Positions 7,142 through 16,466 of a stretch of 64,000 nt of DNA are shown here, piece by piece. The translations under genes and the position numbers were made by a program. Source of the stretch: Brasilonema angustatum HA4187-MV1 (lineage in GTDB: Bacteria; Cyanobacteriota; Cyanobacteriia; Cyanobacteriales; Nostocaceae); assembly GCA_019359695.1 (NCBI GenBank), contig JAHHGV010000017.1, positions 62,001 to 126,000 of the forward strand. Direction: 5' to 3'. The notes beneath the pieces are model-generated. The model saw only the letters and a list, made by a program, of their open reading frames with translations. It ran no database searches and was not told the origin of the DNA. Within the stretch, counting starts at the first letter, position 1. Each line of letters begins with the position of its first letter.

Positions 7142-8032
7142 CTAAGATTCTTCTCGCCAAAAAACACAGCGCTTTTGGTGTTCGGAAAACATCGGAGAGA
7201 GTGAATGCAAATCTTCCATAGGTAGTGAAGATTTACAATAGAAAGGAAATTTTGGTTGTCTGGAAGTGTAATCAAAAAATATTGCCAATCTATCGTCAGC
7301 TACAGGTACTTTTCCCCGATGAAAGACGCTAGCTGTGCCTGCAATAACTACCGTACCAGCTAAGCCTGTACAAGATTTGCAATTTGATGGAGATACAAAT
7401 CGTTGTATAGATTCATCTTTAATGTAGCCAGACTTATATCCTAATGAATGAGCAACTTTTGAAGTGATATCTTTTGGAATATATTGAAATGGACCTGCAT
7501 CATCATTTATGTCATTTAGATATATAATGACTTTGAATAATTTTCGGTCTTCCGTGTCCATGTGCCATAACCTTGATTTCCTCTGTACTTTATTGACAAG
7601 GTCTCTACGAAAATAAGCACCATGATAAGCTACAGGTAGACCAAAATAATTCTCAGCAATATTGAGTAAACGTTGTTCTAATCCCCAAAGAAAAATTTCT
7701 GGATATTCCATTATTTGCTGGGAAGTTGCATGAATAACAAATTCATTTTCATCACCACAAAGGACTCTTGGGATTTTTGGCATTAAGTTTTTTGCGGCTT
7801 GCAGCGTTTCTGGAGTAGAAGGAATCGAAAGTTCTTCTAACGAAGTGATAAAAACTCCCTCAGTATTAAGAGTCTCTACTATAGCCCTGTCAGTGCTCGA
7901 AAGGATCGGCAGATGACTCATGTGTTTTGCTAATGCTGCTTGATAAGCAAACTCAGCAGGAGTTTTTATCAGTGAGATTTCGTAAATATTCTTTAAGAAT
8001 TGGTTACGTACCTGTGTTGCAAGTGTCTTCAT
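7142..8032 (-). CDS. Phytanoyl-CoA dioxygenase-like Fe(II)/2-oxoglutarate protein
   Basis: 296 residues. The double-stranded beta-helix ligands are readable: His157 and Asp159 in WHMDTED, His238 in VFHRGK, and Arg248 as the likely 2-oxoglutarate carboxylate ligand. The stretch FKVIIYLNDINDDAGPFQYI is the usual core of the phytanoyl-CoA dioxygenase family (PhyH). It is expected to hydroxylate or halogenate a small molecule or lipid in the cytoplasm; the substrate is unknown. A Cys pair (CKSC, 218-221) in the insert before the second His is unusual. It is monocistronic, and a MITE sits at its 3' end. Confidence 0.75.
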   Translation of the reverse strand: MKTLATQVRNQFLKNIYEISLIKTPAEFAYQAALAKHMSHLPILSSTDRAIVETLNTEGVFITSLEELSIPSTPETLQAAKNLMPKIPRVLCGDENEFVIHATSQQIMEYPEIFLWGLEQRLLNIAENYFGLPVAYHGAYFRRDLVNKVQRKSRLWHMDTEDRKLFKVIIYLNDINDDAGPFQYIPKDITSKVAHSLGYKSGYIKDESIQRFVSPSNCKSCTGLAGTVVIAGTASVFHRGKVPVADDRLAIFFDYTSRQPKFPFYCKSSLPMEDLHSLSPMFSEHQKRCVFWREES

Positions 8033-8459
8033 ATTGTCATCTCTTTGACAAAGATAGATCTGAGTATTATAAGTAAACCTACTGTTGATGTCTATTTTTT
8101 TGTTTTTGTAGTAACATTCTTTAGATGAACTTCACATAAAATCGGTGACAAGATGACTGTGCTTTACTTTTTCTGAATATTCATCCAAAAAAACCAACTT
8201 TCTGGGTGATTTTTTGTGAAAAAGCTTAAATTCAATTTCAGAAATTGACTTGATGATAGACATAGATAAGTCATTCGCAATGGGTATAAGTCCCAGGATT
8301 ACTTAGTTGTATATAGCAAATATCAAGCAAATAATATTATGTTCTTAAAAGTCTCAATTATTACTAATATTTTTGCCACAAATAGTTAGATCATGAGACC
8401 AGCAACAGCTTATACTATCGCTTTGGAATAGCAGACATGAGTATAGAGGAGGTTCGGTG
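8033..8459. other. Intergenic region, AT-rich, no gene seen
   Basis: 427 bases between the divergent dioxygenase-like and lipoprotein genes. I see only AT-rich sequence and the strong ribosome site GAGGAGG at its right end; no repeat family or ORF. Confidence 0.5.
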
Positions 8460-8864
8460 ATGGTGCGGCGAATGATCGCGATTATTCTGGTGTGGCTATT
8501 AACTGCGTGTACCACGAGTGTTCTCGCACCAACTACCCAGTTAGTGGAAAAAGCAATTGCATTTGAATTACAGCAAACCCAACAGCAACTCAACCAACAA
8601 TTAGGTTTAGATTTTCAGGGATTTGAAATCAATCGGCTATCAATTACTCAGCGAAAAGCTTTAACAGTTGATAATTTACCCACATACCGCGTTAAGGGAA
8701 ACTACAACCTTACGTTCAAACTTCCAAAACGAAAATTGACACAACCTCAAAAACCTTTTGAGGTTTACCTGCAACTCCAGAAAGAAGGTAAAACTTGGCG
8801 CTTACTGGTTCCTGAAGATCATGGCAAGGATTCTAAACAAGTTTGGCGCAGTTATTCTATCTAA
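8460..8864 (+). CDS. Putative lipoprotein, hypothetical
   Basis: 134 residues from the ATG 7 bases behind GAGGAGG; an overlapping GTG is less likely. The N-terminus is a lipoprotein signal (IAIILVWLLTAC), so Cys17 or Cys18 should be lipidated. The rest is a small alpha/beta domain with a Gln-rich helix (QQTQQQLNQQLG) and basic strands (FKLPKRKL). I recognise no family. It is probably anchored in the outer or cytoplasmic membrane facing the periplasm. Confidence 0.7.
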   Translation: MVRRMIAIILVWLLTACTTSVLAPTTQLVEKAIAFELQQTQQQLNQQLGLDFQGFEINRLSITQRKALTVDNLPTYRVKGNYNLTFKLPKRKLTQPQKPFEVYLQLQKEGKTWRLLVPEDHGKDSKQVWRSYSI

Positions 8865-8958
8865 TCTGTGTGTAACTCTAAAAACCATCACAAGCATTTG
8901 TGCGTGTCTGTTAACCCTTCGCCAAGATTGAGATCATATCTTTTGAACACAAGACAGT

Positions 8959-9732
8959 ATGTATTCTAACTTCTTTATAGGTTCCAGTTTTGGAATTATG
9001 GTTCTAGTGCTGCTGGGTTTTAGTGTATTGCAATGGTTCCATATTCCTACTGGCAACTTTCTTGACTGGGTGATTGGAGGAGCAAATTTTTGGTGGTTGT
9101 TGGTGATTGTGACTGTACCGTGGAATGTTCATTTTCAGGCAAAAGAAGTCTTGGCAGAAGGGGCACAATCAACTGAAAAAGGAATTCCAGTGGATGAGAA
9201 ACAACTGGAGTACGTTAAAGTTTTGGCACAGCGATCGCTTATCGTTGCTCTTGCCTTACACTTATTTTCAGCTATTGCTCTTTACCTTCTCGCCGCCACT
9301 GGTATTAGTGCAGTCGGCTATATTAGTTCTGGTGCTGCTTTGTTATTAACTGGATTACGTCCAGCCATCAGTGCTTATGAGTACTTGTATGCAAGATTGG
9401 TTATGATTCGCCAAGAATGGAAGTATCCACGTGAAGATGTTGTTGAACTTCGCTCCCGTTTCAACACTCTAGAAGAAACCGTCAAGCGTTTAGAAGAACA
9501 ACTTAATCCAGAACAGCCCTACTCCTTAGCCGCAAATCAGCAAACTTATATAGAAGACACGCGTAAAGAATTAGCCAAAATTGCCGCTGGTGTAGAAGAA
9601 TTACGTGCCACAAATAAAACAGAACATGAACGTCTGGCAAAAGAAGCACGGGGGGCGATCGCTCAACTTTCTACAGATGGGCAATTTTTGGATCATGTGC
9701 GCGAAATTATTCGTTTTTTCAAAACAGCGTGA
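8959..9732 (+). CDS. Membrane protein with C-terminal coiled coil, hypothetical
   Basis: 257 residues. There are four predicted membrane helices (about 5-25, 37-55, 93-112, 115-135) and then a long charged alpha-helical region (about 150-245) with heptad spacing (RSRFNTLEETVKRLEEQL; RKELAKIAAGVEELRATN). No enzyme motif is visible. It may scaffold or tether something at the cytoplasmic membrane. It looks like a conserved cyanobacterial hypothetical, but I cannot name the family. Confidence 0.7.
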   Translation: MYSNFFIGSSFGIMVLVLLGFSVLQWFHIPTGNFLDWVIGGANFWWLLVIVTVPWNVHFQAKEVLAEGAQSTEKGIPVDEKQLEYVKVLAQRSLIVALALHLFSAIALYLLAATGISAVGYISSGAALLLTGLRPAISAYEYLYARLVMIRQEWKYPREDVVELRSRFNTLEETVKRLEEQLNPEQPYSLAANQQTYIEDTRKELAKIAAGVEELRATNKTEHERLAKEARGAIAQLSTDGQFLDHVREIIRFFKTA

Positions 9733-9947
9733 TACGCGCGTTGCATTCATACAGAGAATTTTTCTTCTCTCTTTCTCTGCGCTCTGGTGCGCCCACCGCG
9801 AACTTTGCGGGAGGAACATCCACACCGCAAATTCGCTCTGGTGCAGTTTTTTTTTCTTTGTTCGCGTAAGCGTGTCCCCTTGAAACATACGCAACTTAGT
9901 ATGAATAACCTACACCGACTCTCCCAGTACGATGTAGGCTTCTGGCT

Positions 9948-9992
9948 TCAAAATCGCAGCAAAAAATAAAGCTTATCTTGCTGCGATTTTGA
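9948..9992. terminator. Strong hairpin 3' of chlM
   Basis: TCAAAATCGCAGCAA (9948-9962) pairs perfectly with 9978-9992: a 15-bp stem with a 15-base loop, ending 2 bases from the chlM stop codon. There is no T-run on the chlM strand, so it may stabilise the 3' end rather than terminate. Confidence 0.55.
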
Positions 9993-9994
9993 GA

Positions 9995-10690
9995 TCACTG
10001 ACGTGTCGCTTCCAGTAGACGAGAGAAATAAAAGCGAGTTCGAGTCATAGATTGACGTTGAACAGAAAAACCATTCTTTGCCAAAATTTTCACCACATCA
10101 GCTTCACGATGCAGATAAGCGCGAGTCGCTTTACTAGCACCTGGAAAGAAACTGCCTATCTTCTTTAATAAACTGAGGGCGAAAGTTTTCGGTGCAAAAC
10201 TGAGAATAATCCGTGACTGCGCTGAAGAACAGAGGTGAGAAATCATCTCATCTGCCTTTTGCTGAGGGTAGTGAATCAGAACATCCAAGCAAATCACCGT
10301 ATGGTAGCTACCACTAATCGTTTCTAAATCCTGTACAGCAAATGTTGGATTTTCTGCATTTGCGAGAATTTCTAAAGCTTTTTCCTTAGCTTCTCCTACC
10401 ATTTTTTCTGAAATATCGCTGGCATAGACTTTTGCTCCAGCTTCCGCAAGTGGTATGCTGAGACTACCTGTGCCACATCCAGCATCGCAGATAGATAGCC
10501 CTGGTAAATTGTTATCAGCTTTAAGCCAACTGAGTACTGTCTCTACAGTTTGCTGGTGCCCAGTACGGATATCCAGCTGGACTTTGTTGACTTCGCCATC
10601 ACCGTAGATACGTCTCCAACGGTCGAAGCCTGTAGAATTGAAATATTCTTTAACAATCGTCTTATCATCTGTTACGTTCATAAAACTCAA
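9995..10690 (-). CDS. chlM: Magnesium-protoporphyrin IX methyltransferase
   Basis: 231 residues (227 if started at the second Met). It transfers a methyl group from S-adenosylmethionine to the C13 propionate of Mg-protoporphyrin IX, the step after Mg-chelatase in chlorophyll synthesis. The opening YFNSTGFDRWRRIYGDGEVN is diagnostic for ChlM/BchM; the SAM motif I is DAGCGTGS (69-76), followed by acidic ASDIS. Length is normal. It is transcribed alone, followed by a strong hairpin. I saw no nearby chlorophyll gene. Confidence 0.95.
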   Translation of the reverse strand: MSFMNVTDDKTIVKEYFNSTGFDRWRRIYGDGEVNKVQLDIRTGHQQTVETVLSWLKADNNLPGLSICDAGCGTGSLSIPLAEAGAKVYASDISEKMVGEAKEKALEILANAENPTFAVQDLETISGSYHTVICLDVLIHYPQQKADEMISHLCSSAQSRIILSFAPKTFALSLLKKIGSFFPGASKATRAYLHREADVVKILAKNGFSVQRQSMTRTRFYFSRLLEATRQ

Positions 10691-10774
10691 TATCTATCCA
10701 TTCCAAAGCTAAAAAGTACCATGTAAGGAACCACCAGAAATATTTTTGCGCCTGGTGTACCTTGGGGCAAAATC

Positions 10775-12061
10775 TTAAGAGAACAACCTCTGCCATGAAA
10801 GTTCTTGTGTAGATTCGTCCAAATGCCAACGCAATAATTGACTAGCACAAGCGCCAGAGAGAATTGCAGACAAGCCGATACCTTCGGTAAGCTCCGCTAA
10901 CGCACTTCGTGGTGCAATTGTTGAGAGTGCGATCGCCCTGTCTACATCACATATTCCCCACTTCACCAAATTTTGCGCACCTACCAATAAAGGTAAAGTC
11001 GTTCCTGATAAAGTTCCATCTGCAAGTCTTGCAGTTTTGTTCTTCACTGAAATCTGGCGATTATCCCAAGGATACACCCCATCGGGCAATCCTAGAGGGG
11101 CAAGGGCATCACTCACAAGGAAAAGTTTTTGTTTGCCTATCTCCCCTTCTTTCTGCTGAGAAACAGGAGTGCTGGCGCGTAGTAGAATTTGCAGCATTGT
11201 TGGTGAGACGTGTTCACCATCCGCAATAAAACCACACATAACATGAGGATGGACAATTGCCGCCCCTAACAATCCGCTTTCGCGGTGGTGTAATGGTGGC
11301 ATAGCATTAAAAGCATGAGTCACCATTGTTGCACCTAGTTCAAAAGCACGTTGCGCTTCTGCTGCTGTCGCTTGGGAATGTCCTAAACTCACAGTGATAC
11401 CCAAAGAACGTAAATATGGAATCACCTCACCCGTTGGATCTAACTCTGGCGCTAGCGTCATGACTTTCACAAGATGAGCGTAATTTCCCAAAACCCTCTT
11501 TACTTCCTCAAGATTAAGTGGTTTTAGGTATTCTGGGGAGTGTGCACCACGCTTTTGAAAATTTAAAAATGGTCCTTCTAGATGCACTCCCAAAATTTTC
11601 GCATAACTTGTTTGCGCACCTTCCCTTCCTCCCCGAACTTCAGGCGGGATAGAGGGGGGGTTGAAGTTCATACAATCAGCAATCACAGAAAGCGCACGCT
11701 GAATATTGTCTACCGAAGTTGTCACCAGGGTAGGTAAAAAAGCATCTACCCCCTCATACCATAAATAACGACAAATATCTAGCAATTTGTGAGAGTTTTC
11801 TGTTGATAAATCAGGAAACGCCAATCCCAACGCGCCGTTAATCTGTAAATCTACACCACCCAGTGAAATCCAGTCGCCACCAATATCCAACACCCGTAAG
11901 TCAACTGGCGGAACACGTTTAAGGACTTTAGACATTGGCAGGATTTGTTCAACTATACCCTGCGGGTTAACTGAGAGAATCTGCAAATCTGTGTAACCAG
12001 GTATTCTAGCATTGATAATATCTACAGGAGTACCTGGCAAGCTGTGTGTTGCTTCGATCAT
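10775..12061 (-). CDS. nagA: N-acetylglucosamine-6-phosphate deacetylase
   Basis: 428 residues, an amidohydrolase TIM-barrel enzyme removing acetate from GlcNAc-6-phosphate in amino-sugar recycling. Visible motifs: GGVDLQINGALG in place of HxH, as in NagA; HLEGP (160-164); GHS (227-229); HAFNAM (249-254); and the catalytic Asp318 in VSDA. Oddities: two stretches, residues about 134-150 (SIPPEVRGGREG) and 298-311 (SQQKEGEIGKQK), look like translated dispersed repeats inserted in frame at surface loops; both lie between conserved motifs, so activity is probably kept. It is separated from chlM by 84 bases on the same strand. Confidence 0.92.
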   Translation of the reverse strand: MIEATHSLPGTPVDIINARIPGYTDLQILSVNPQGIVEQILPMSKVLKRVPPVDLRVLDIGGDWISLGGVDLQINGALGLAFPDLSTENSHKLLDICRYLWYEGVDAFLPTLVTTSVDNIQRALSVIADCMNFNPPSIPPEVRGGREGAQTSYAKILGVHLEGPFLNFQKRGAHSPEYLKPLNLEEVKRVLGNYAHLVKVMTLAPELDPTGEVIPYLRSLGITVSLGHSQATAAEAQRAFELGATMVTHAFNAMPPLHHRESGLLGAAIVHPHVMCGFIADGEHVSPTMLQILLRASTPVSQQKEGEIGKQKLFLVSDALAPLGLPDGVYPWDNRQISVKNKTARLADGTLSGTTLPLLVGAQNLVKWGICDVDRAIALSTIAPRSALAELTEGIGLSAILSGACASQLLRWHLDESTQELSWQRLFS

Positions 12062-12389
12062 TACATCAGCACAAAGATAATGAAATCTGACCTGATTTTA
12101 GAGGTAAGAGGCGACGATGAATCAAAAATCATAACAATTAGGGGTGTAAGAGTGTAGGGGTGTAAGGGTATAAGGGTGTGTTAGCGCAGCGAGCCGTAGG
12201 CTGGGTGTAGGGAATAAAAATATAAATGCATTTCCCCTACACCCGTGATCCCCTACTCCCATATCCCCCTAGTTCTGGTCAGCAGATACACACAGAGTGA
12301 GATGATTGTTAATCGGAAAGTCAAATTCCAATTTTGAATTTTGAATTTTGTTCGCGTAGCGTGTCCGAAGGACATATTTTGAATTGCTT
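12062..12389. repeat. Repeat-filled intergenic region before purE
   Basis: It holds an octamer tract of GGGTGTAA/GGGGTGTA variants (about 12142-12180), its reverse form near 12235-12275, and a TTTGAATTTTG...GTTCGCGTAGCGTGTCCG module that ends directly at the purE start codon. Confidence 0.6.
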
Positions 12390-12908
12390 ATGGCTCCTCT
12401 TGTCGGCATCATTATGGGTAGCGATTCGGATTTACCAACCATGCAAGGTGCGATCGCAGTTTGTGAAGAGTTTGGCGTTGATACCGAGGTAGCAATTATC
12501 AGTGCTCATCGCACTCCGGAACGGATGGTGGAATATGCCAAATCTGCTCACCAAAGAGGTATTAAGGTGATTATCGCTGGGGCGGGTGGAGCAGCTCATC
12601 TTCCGGGAATGGTAGCATCTTTAACTCCTCTGCCTGTTATTGGTGTTCCTGTTTCTAGCCGTCACTTGCAAGGAGTTGATTCATTGTATTCTATAGTACA
12701 AATGCCAGCAGGTATACCAGTAGCAACTGTTGCTATTGGCAATGCTAAAAATGCTGGACTTTTGGCGGTACAAATTATTGCAACTCATCAAAGCGAATTA
12801 CTAGAAAAGGTGCTGCAGTATCGTCAAACCTTGTCTGAATCAGTGATCGCAAAGCAAGCAAAACTAGAAGAACTTGGTTACGAGCAATATTTAAAACAAA
12901 TGCCATGA
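12390..12908 (+). CDS. purE: N5-carboxyaminoimidazole ribonucleotide mutase
   Basis: 172 residues from the ATG; a TTG two codons earlier is possible. It converts N5-CAIR to CAIR in de novo purine synthesis, as a cytoplasmic octamer. The class I PurE motifs are complete: [18 protein letters not shown] with the catalytic His, and AGAAHLPGM. Length is normal. It is odd that the dispersed GTTCGCGTAGCG repeat abuts the start codon, so any ribosome site or leader must lie within the repeat. Confidence 0.95.
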   Translation: MAPLVGIIMGSDSDLPTMQGAIAVCEEFGVDTEVAIISAHRTPERMVEYAKSAHQRGIKVIIAGAGGAAHLPGMVASLTPLPVIGVPVSSRHLQGVDSLYSIVQMPAGIPVATVAIGNAKNAGLLAVQIIATHQSELLEKVLQYRQTLSESVIAKQAKLEELGYEQYLKQMP

Positions 12909-13291
12909 TGAGAGTCAACAATTAGGGGTGTAAGGGTGTAAGGGTGTGATTGGTGGGGGCAATAGGGCGGTCATTTGCGTTTCGGTAGAGTTGTTGAAGG
13001 CATTTTTACAAATCTTTATATAACTGGATTTATTTCCGCCTGTCTACTAAAAAAATAAAAAAATAGATGATATAGGACTCTTCCAAAGATTTTTGCGAAG
13101 CTTGCTACACCTTTATTCCTTCTTCCCTGTCCCCTGTTCCCTGTTAAGCGTTCCCTGTTAAGCGTGATTCACAAAAATCAAGTCGGATTGCTATATATCT
13201 ACACAATTATCAAAAATGGACAACAAAATCTCAATGAAATTTATATTATAATTTTGCCTTACTAAAATTTTAGTAACTTTCCACACTGAAT
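12909..13291. other. Intergenic region with short tandem repeats, upstream of amt
   Basis: It contains GGGTGTAA octamers (about 12921-12950) and TTCCCTG/TTAAGCG heptamers (about 13120-13165). I saw no ORF, and no good NtcA box close to the amt start. Confidence 0.5.
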
Positions 13292-14767
13292 ATGAGCATC
13301 AAAAATTGCTCAAATCAACTTACTATAGACAAAATTATTGGTGCCGAGGGACAAAAACAAGTGTTAAAGAAACTTGTGATGATTGGGGCTATGACCCTGC
13401 TGCTTCTTGGTGTACCTGTGATGGGCAATGCCTTCGCTGCACCCGTTGATGTCAACGCAGCGATAACTAATGCTCAAACAGCAGCCGATACAGCGTTTAT
13501 GCTGATTTGCGCGGCATTAGTGCTGCTGATGACTCCCGGACTGGCGTTTTTCTACGGTGGATTTGTGCGATCGCGCAACATCCTCAATACTCTGATGATG
13601 AGCTTTGTGCTCATGGCAATTGTGGGAGTAACTTGGATTCTGTGGGGGTATAGTCTCGCCTTTGCTCCAGGTAACCCCATTATTGGTGGACTGGAATGGT
13701 TAGGTTTGAATAATGTCGGATATGAGGTAACTGATTATCTCAAGGGGTCAAATCCTGCTGATGTAGTTTCCTACGCTCCGACTATTCCCCACCAGGCATT
13801 CATGATTTACCAAGCCATGTTTGCCATTATCACCCCAGCACTGATTAGTGGTGCGATCGCAGAGCGGATGAGCTTTACTGCTTACTCTTTGTTTGTGCTC
13901 TTGTGGTCAACTTTTATTTACGCTCCCCTCGCGCACATGGTATGGGCGAAAGGTGGATTGTTGGGATTATACGGTGGCTTGGGTGCTCTCGACTTTGCTG
14001 GTGGTACAGTCGTCCACATCAGTTCTGGTGTTTCTGCTCTTGTAGCGGCGATCGTCCTCAAACCTCGCAAAACCTATCCTGAGCGTCTCAGCCCTCCTCA
14101 CAACGTTCCTTTCATTTTGCTGGGAGCAGGCTTGCTGTGGTTTGGCTGGTTCGGCTTCAACGCTGGCAGTGCTTTGGCTTCTGGTGCGTTGGCAACAGCC
14201 GCTTTTGTTGCCACCAACACAGGTGCAGCAGCGGCGGCTTTAACCTGGCTGATCCTAGAAAAGGTATTGCGCGGCAAACCAACAGCAGTTGGGGCCGCGA
14301 CAGGAGCAGTTGCAGGCTTAGTGGGCATCACCCCAGCCGCAGGATTCGTCACACCGCTGGCAGCAATTTTAATCGGTAGCATTACCAGTGTTGTTTGCTT
14401 CTATGCAGTTAACCTCAAACACAAGTTACTAGTTGATGATGCCTTGGATACATTTCCCGTGCATGGCATAGGCGGTACAGTAGGAGCGATTCTCACAGGC
14501 ATCTTTGCAACCACGACAGTTAACTCAGCAGGGAAAAATGGCTTGTTGTATGGTAATCCATCTCAAGTGATTACACAAATAGCAGCAATTGCCATTGCGT
14601 ATGTCGTTGCTGCTGTTGGTACTTGGATCATTCTGAAAATCCTAGCTGTCACAGTTGGTTTGCGGGTGAGGGAAGAAGCTGAACTGCAAGGCATGGATAT
14701 CAATGAACATGGCGAAGAAGGTTACAATGAGGAGTTTGGAGAGCGCATCAATTTCAGCAACAAGTAG
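13292..14767 (+). CDS. amt: Ammonium transporter, Amt family
   Basis: 491 residues with a signal-like first helix (VMIGAMTLLLLGVPVMG) followed by about 11 membrane helices, the bacterial Amt topology. It carries ammonium across the cytoplasmic membrane. Conserved family stretches are LMTPGLAFFYGGFVR, AIAERM, LLWFGWFGFNAGS and DDALDTFPVHGIGG, which includes the second pore His; the first is in PLAHMVWAKGG. The cytoplasmic C-tail (REEAELQGMDINEHGEEGY) is the conserved GlnK/PII contact region. It is monocistronic; no glnB/glnK neighbour is present. Confidence 0.95.
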   Translation: MSIKNCSNQLTIDKIIGAEGQKQVLKKLVMIGAMTLLLLGVPVMGNAFAAPVDVNAAITNAQTAADTAFMLICAALVLLMTPGLAFFYGGFVRSRNILNTLMMSFVLMAIVGVTWILWGYSLAFAPGNPIIGGLEWLGLNNVGYEVTDYLKGSNPADVVSYAPTIPHQAFMIYQAMFAIITPALISGAIAERMSFTAYSLFVLLWSTFIYAPLAHMVWAKGGLLGLYGGLGALDFAGGTVVHISSGVSALVAAIVLKPRKTYPERLSPPHNVPFILLGAGLLWFGWFGFNAGSALASGALATAAFVATNTGAAAAALTWLILEKVLRGKPTAVGAATGAVAGLVGITPAAGFVTPLAAILIGSITSVVCFYAVNLKHKLLVDDALDTFPVHGIGGTVGAILTGIFATTTVNSAGKNGLLYGNPSQVITQIAAIAIAYVVAAVGTWIILKILAVTVGLRVREEAELQGMDINEHGEEGYNEEFGERINFSNK

Positions 14768-15097
14768 TGGAGATTTTTTTCTCTACTAATCAATGTTGTT
14801 TTTATATTGGCGTTAAGCGTAGCTCTGCCGTAGGCAATCGCTTTACGCTCCTGCACTCCTGACTCTGTGCAGAGTCCCCCAGCTTGACTCGGTTGACACT
14901 CTTCAAGGCGATCGCTTTACGTTATCGCCCTGCTTTTTTCTTTCGTCTGCTGTTCTACTTTAAAACTATATAGTCAAATAAAATTGCAAGCACATAAAAA
15001 ATAATCTTACCCAAAAGCACAAACAGACTCTTGGCGTCTTTGCCTCTTTGCGCGAGAAAATAAAAAATAGTAACTTTTAGATGAAACAGAAAAAACA
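14768..15097. other. Intergenic region, no gene seen
   Basis: 330 bases with a GCGTAGCTCTGCCGTAGGC dispersed repeat and a HIP1 octamer. No ORF or clear regulatory element was found. Confidence 0.4.
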
Positions 15098-16306
15098 ATG
15101 GATACCAAAGCTTTTAAACGTTCGCTCCAACAATCAGAAAATTACCATCGTAAAGGATTTGGTCACCAAGCAGAAATAGCTACTCAGTTGCAGTCTGAGT
15201 ATCAAAGCAGTTTAATTCAAGAAATTCGCAATAACAACTATACTCTGCAAAGAGGAGACGTCACCATTCATTTAGCACAAGCCTTTGGCTTTTGTTGGGG
15301 TGTAGAACGTGCTGTAGCTATGGCTTATGAAACCCGCAAACATTTCCCCACTGAACGCATTTGGATTACGAATGAGATTATTCACAATCCTTCTGTGAAT
15401 CAGCGGATGCAGGAAATGGAAGTAGGATTTATCCCTGTTGAGGGAGGTCAAAAAGACTTTTCTGTTGTCGATTCTGGTGATGTCGTCATTTTACCTGCTT
15501 TCGGGGCAAGTGTGCAAGAAATGCAGTTGCTTAACGAGAAAAGTTGCAAAATTGTTGATACAACTTGCCCTTGGGTTTCTAAAGTTTGGAATGCTGTTGA
15601 AAAACATAAAAAAGTCGATTACACATCAATTATTCACGGTAAATATAAACACGAAGAAACTGTTGCAACAAGTTCCTTTGCCGGGAAATATCTGATTGTG
15701 CTGAATATGCAGCAAGCAGAATACGTTGCTAACTACATTTTGAATGGTGGAAATCGGGAAGAATTCTTGGCAAAATTCAGTAAAGCTTGCTCTGTTGGAT
15801 TTGATCCTGATAAAGATTTGGAACGGGTTGGTATCGCTAACCAAACCACAATGCTCAAAAGTGAAACCGAGCAAATGGGGAAACTCTTTGAGCGGACGAT
15901 GATGACAAAGTATGGTCCCACTGAGTTAAATCAGCATTTCCAAAGCTTCAACACCATTTGTGACGCCACCCAAGAACGCCAAGATGCAATGTTGGATTTA
16001 GTGGAACGAAATCTAGATTTGATGATAGTCATTGGTGGGTTTAATTCATCAAATACAACACAGTTGCAACAGATTGCACTAGAGCGAGGAATTCCTTCTT
16101 ATCATATCGATAGAGAAGTGCGGATTCTGTCAGGAAATCGCATTGAGCATCGGGAATTAAATGGAGATTTGAAGATTACAGAAAACTGGTTACCAGATGG
16201 AGAAATTGTTGTCGGAATTACTTCTGGTGCTTCTACACCGGATATAGTTGTGGAAGATGTGATTGAGAAGATTCTGGAATTGAAGGCGACTGCGGTGGTG
16301 GTTTAA
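15098..16306 (+). CDS. ispH: 4-hydroxy-3-methylbut-2-enyl diphosphate reductase
   Basis: 402 residues, the longer cyanobacterial/plant form. It catalyses the last step of the MEP isoprenoid pathway, giving IPP and DMAPP, using a [4Fe-4S] cluster. The three cluster cysteines are Cys66 (FGFCWGVE), Cys157 (TTCPWV) and Cys288 ([11 protein letters not shown]). The catalytic Glu lies in HEETVATSS (about 186). It is monocistronic. The pathway feeds chlorophyll and carotenoids. Confidence 0.96.
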   Translation: MDTKAFKRSLQQSENYHRKGFGHQAEIATQLQSEYQSSLIQEIRNNNYTLQRGDVTIHLAQAFGFCWGVERAVAMAYETRKHFPTERIWITNEIIHNPSVNQRMQEMEVGFIPVEGGQKDFSVVDSGDVVILPAFGASVQEMQLLNEKSCKIVDTTCPWVSKVWNAVEKHKKVDYTSIIHGKYKHEETVATSSFAGKYLIVLNMQQAEYVANYILNGGNREEFLAKFSKACSVGFDPDKDLERVGIANQTTMLKSETEQMGKLFERTMMTKYGPTELNQHFQSFNTICDATQERQDAMLDLVERNLDLMIVIGGFNSSNTTQLQQIALERGIPSYHIDREVRILSGNRIEHRELNGDLKITENWLPDGEIVVGITSGASTPDIVVEDVIEKILELKATAVVV

Positions 16307-16466
16307 GAATAATTCCCTGCTTGTGGGAAGGAAGAGCAGCAATCAAGCAGTCAGAAAAACACTTTAATCTGTGATTTGGGTCAGTATTGATTGTGACTAC
16401 AGTCAGTGCTGACTACACTTATACTTTGGTAAATATTCAAAGTACTTTATCAGGAAGCTTTTACCC

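Noticed and set aside
13063-13197. A third MITE of the CTATAGCA(A/G)TCC family upstream of amt
   Set aside because: The right end fits (GGATTGCTATAT) but the left end (GATATAGGACTC) matches too poorly to define an element.
13200-13291. NtcA-binding site upstream of amt
   Set aside because: The best match, GTA-N8-CAC near 13272, lacks the TAC half and stands too close to the start codon. I do not support it.
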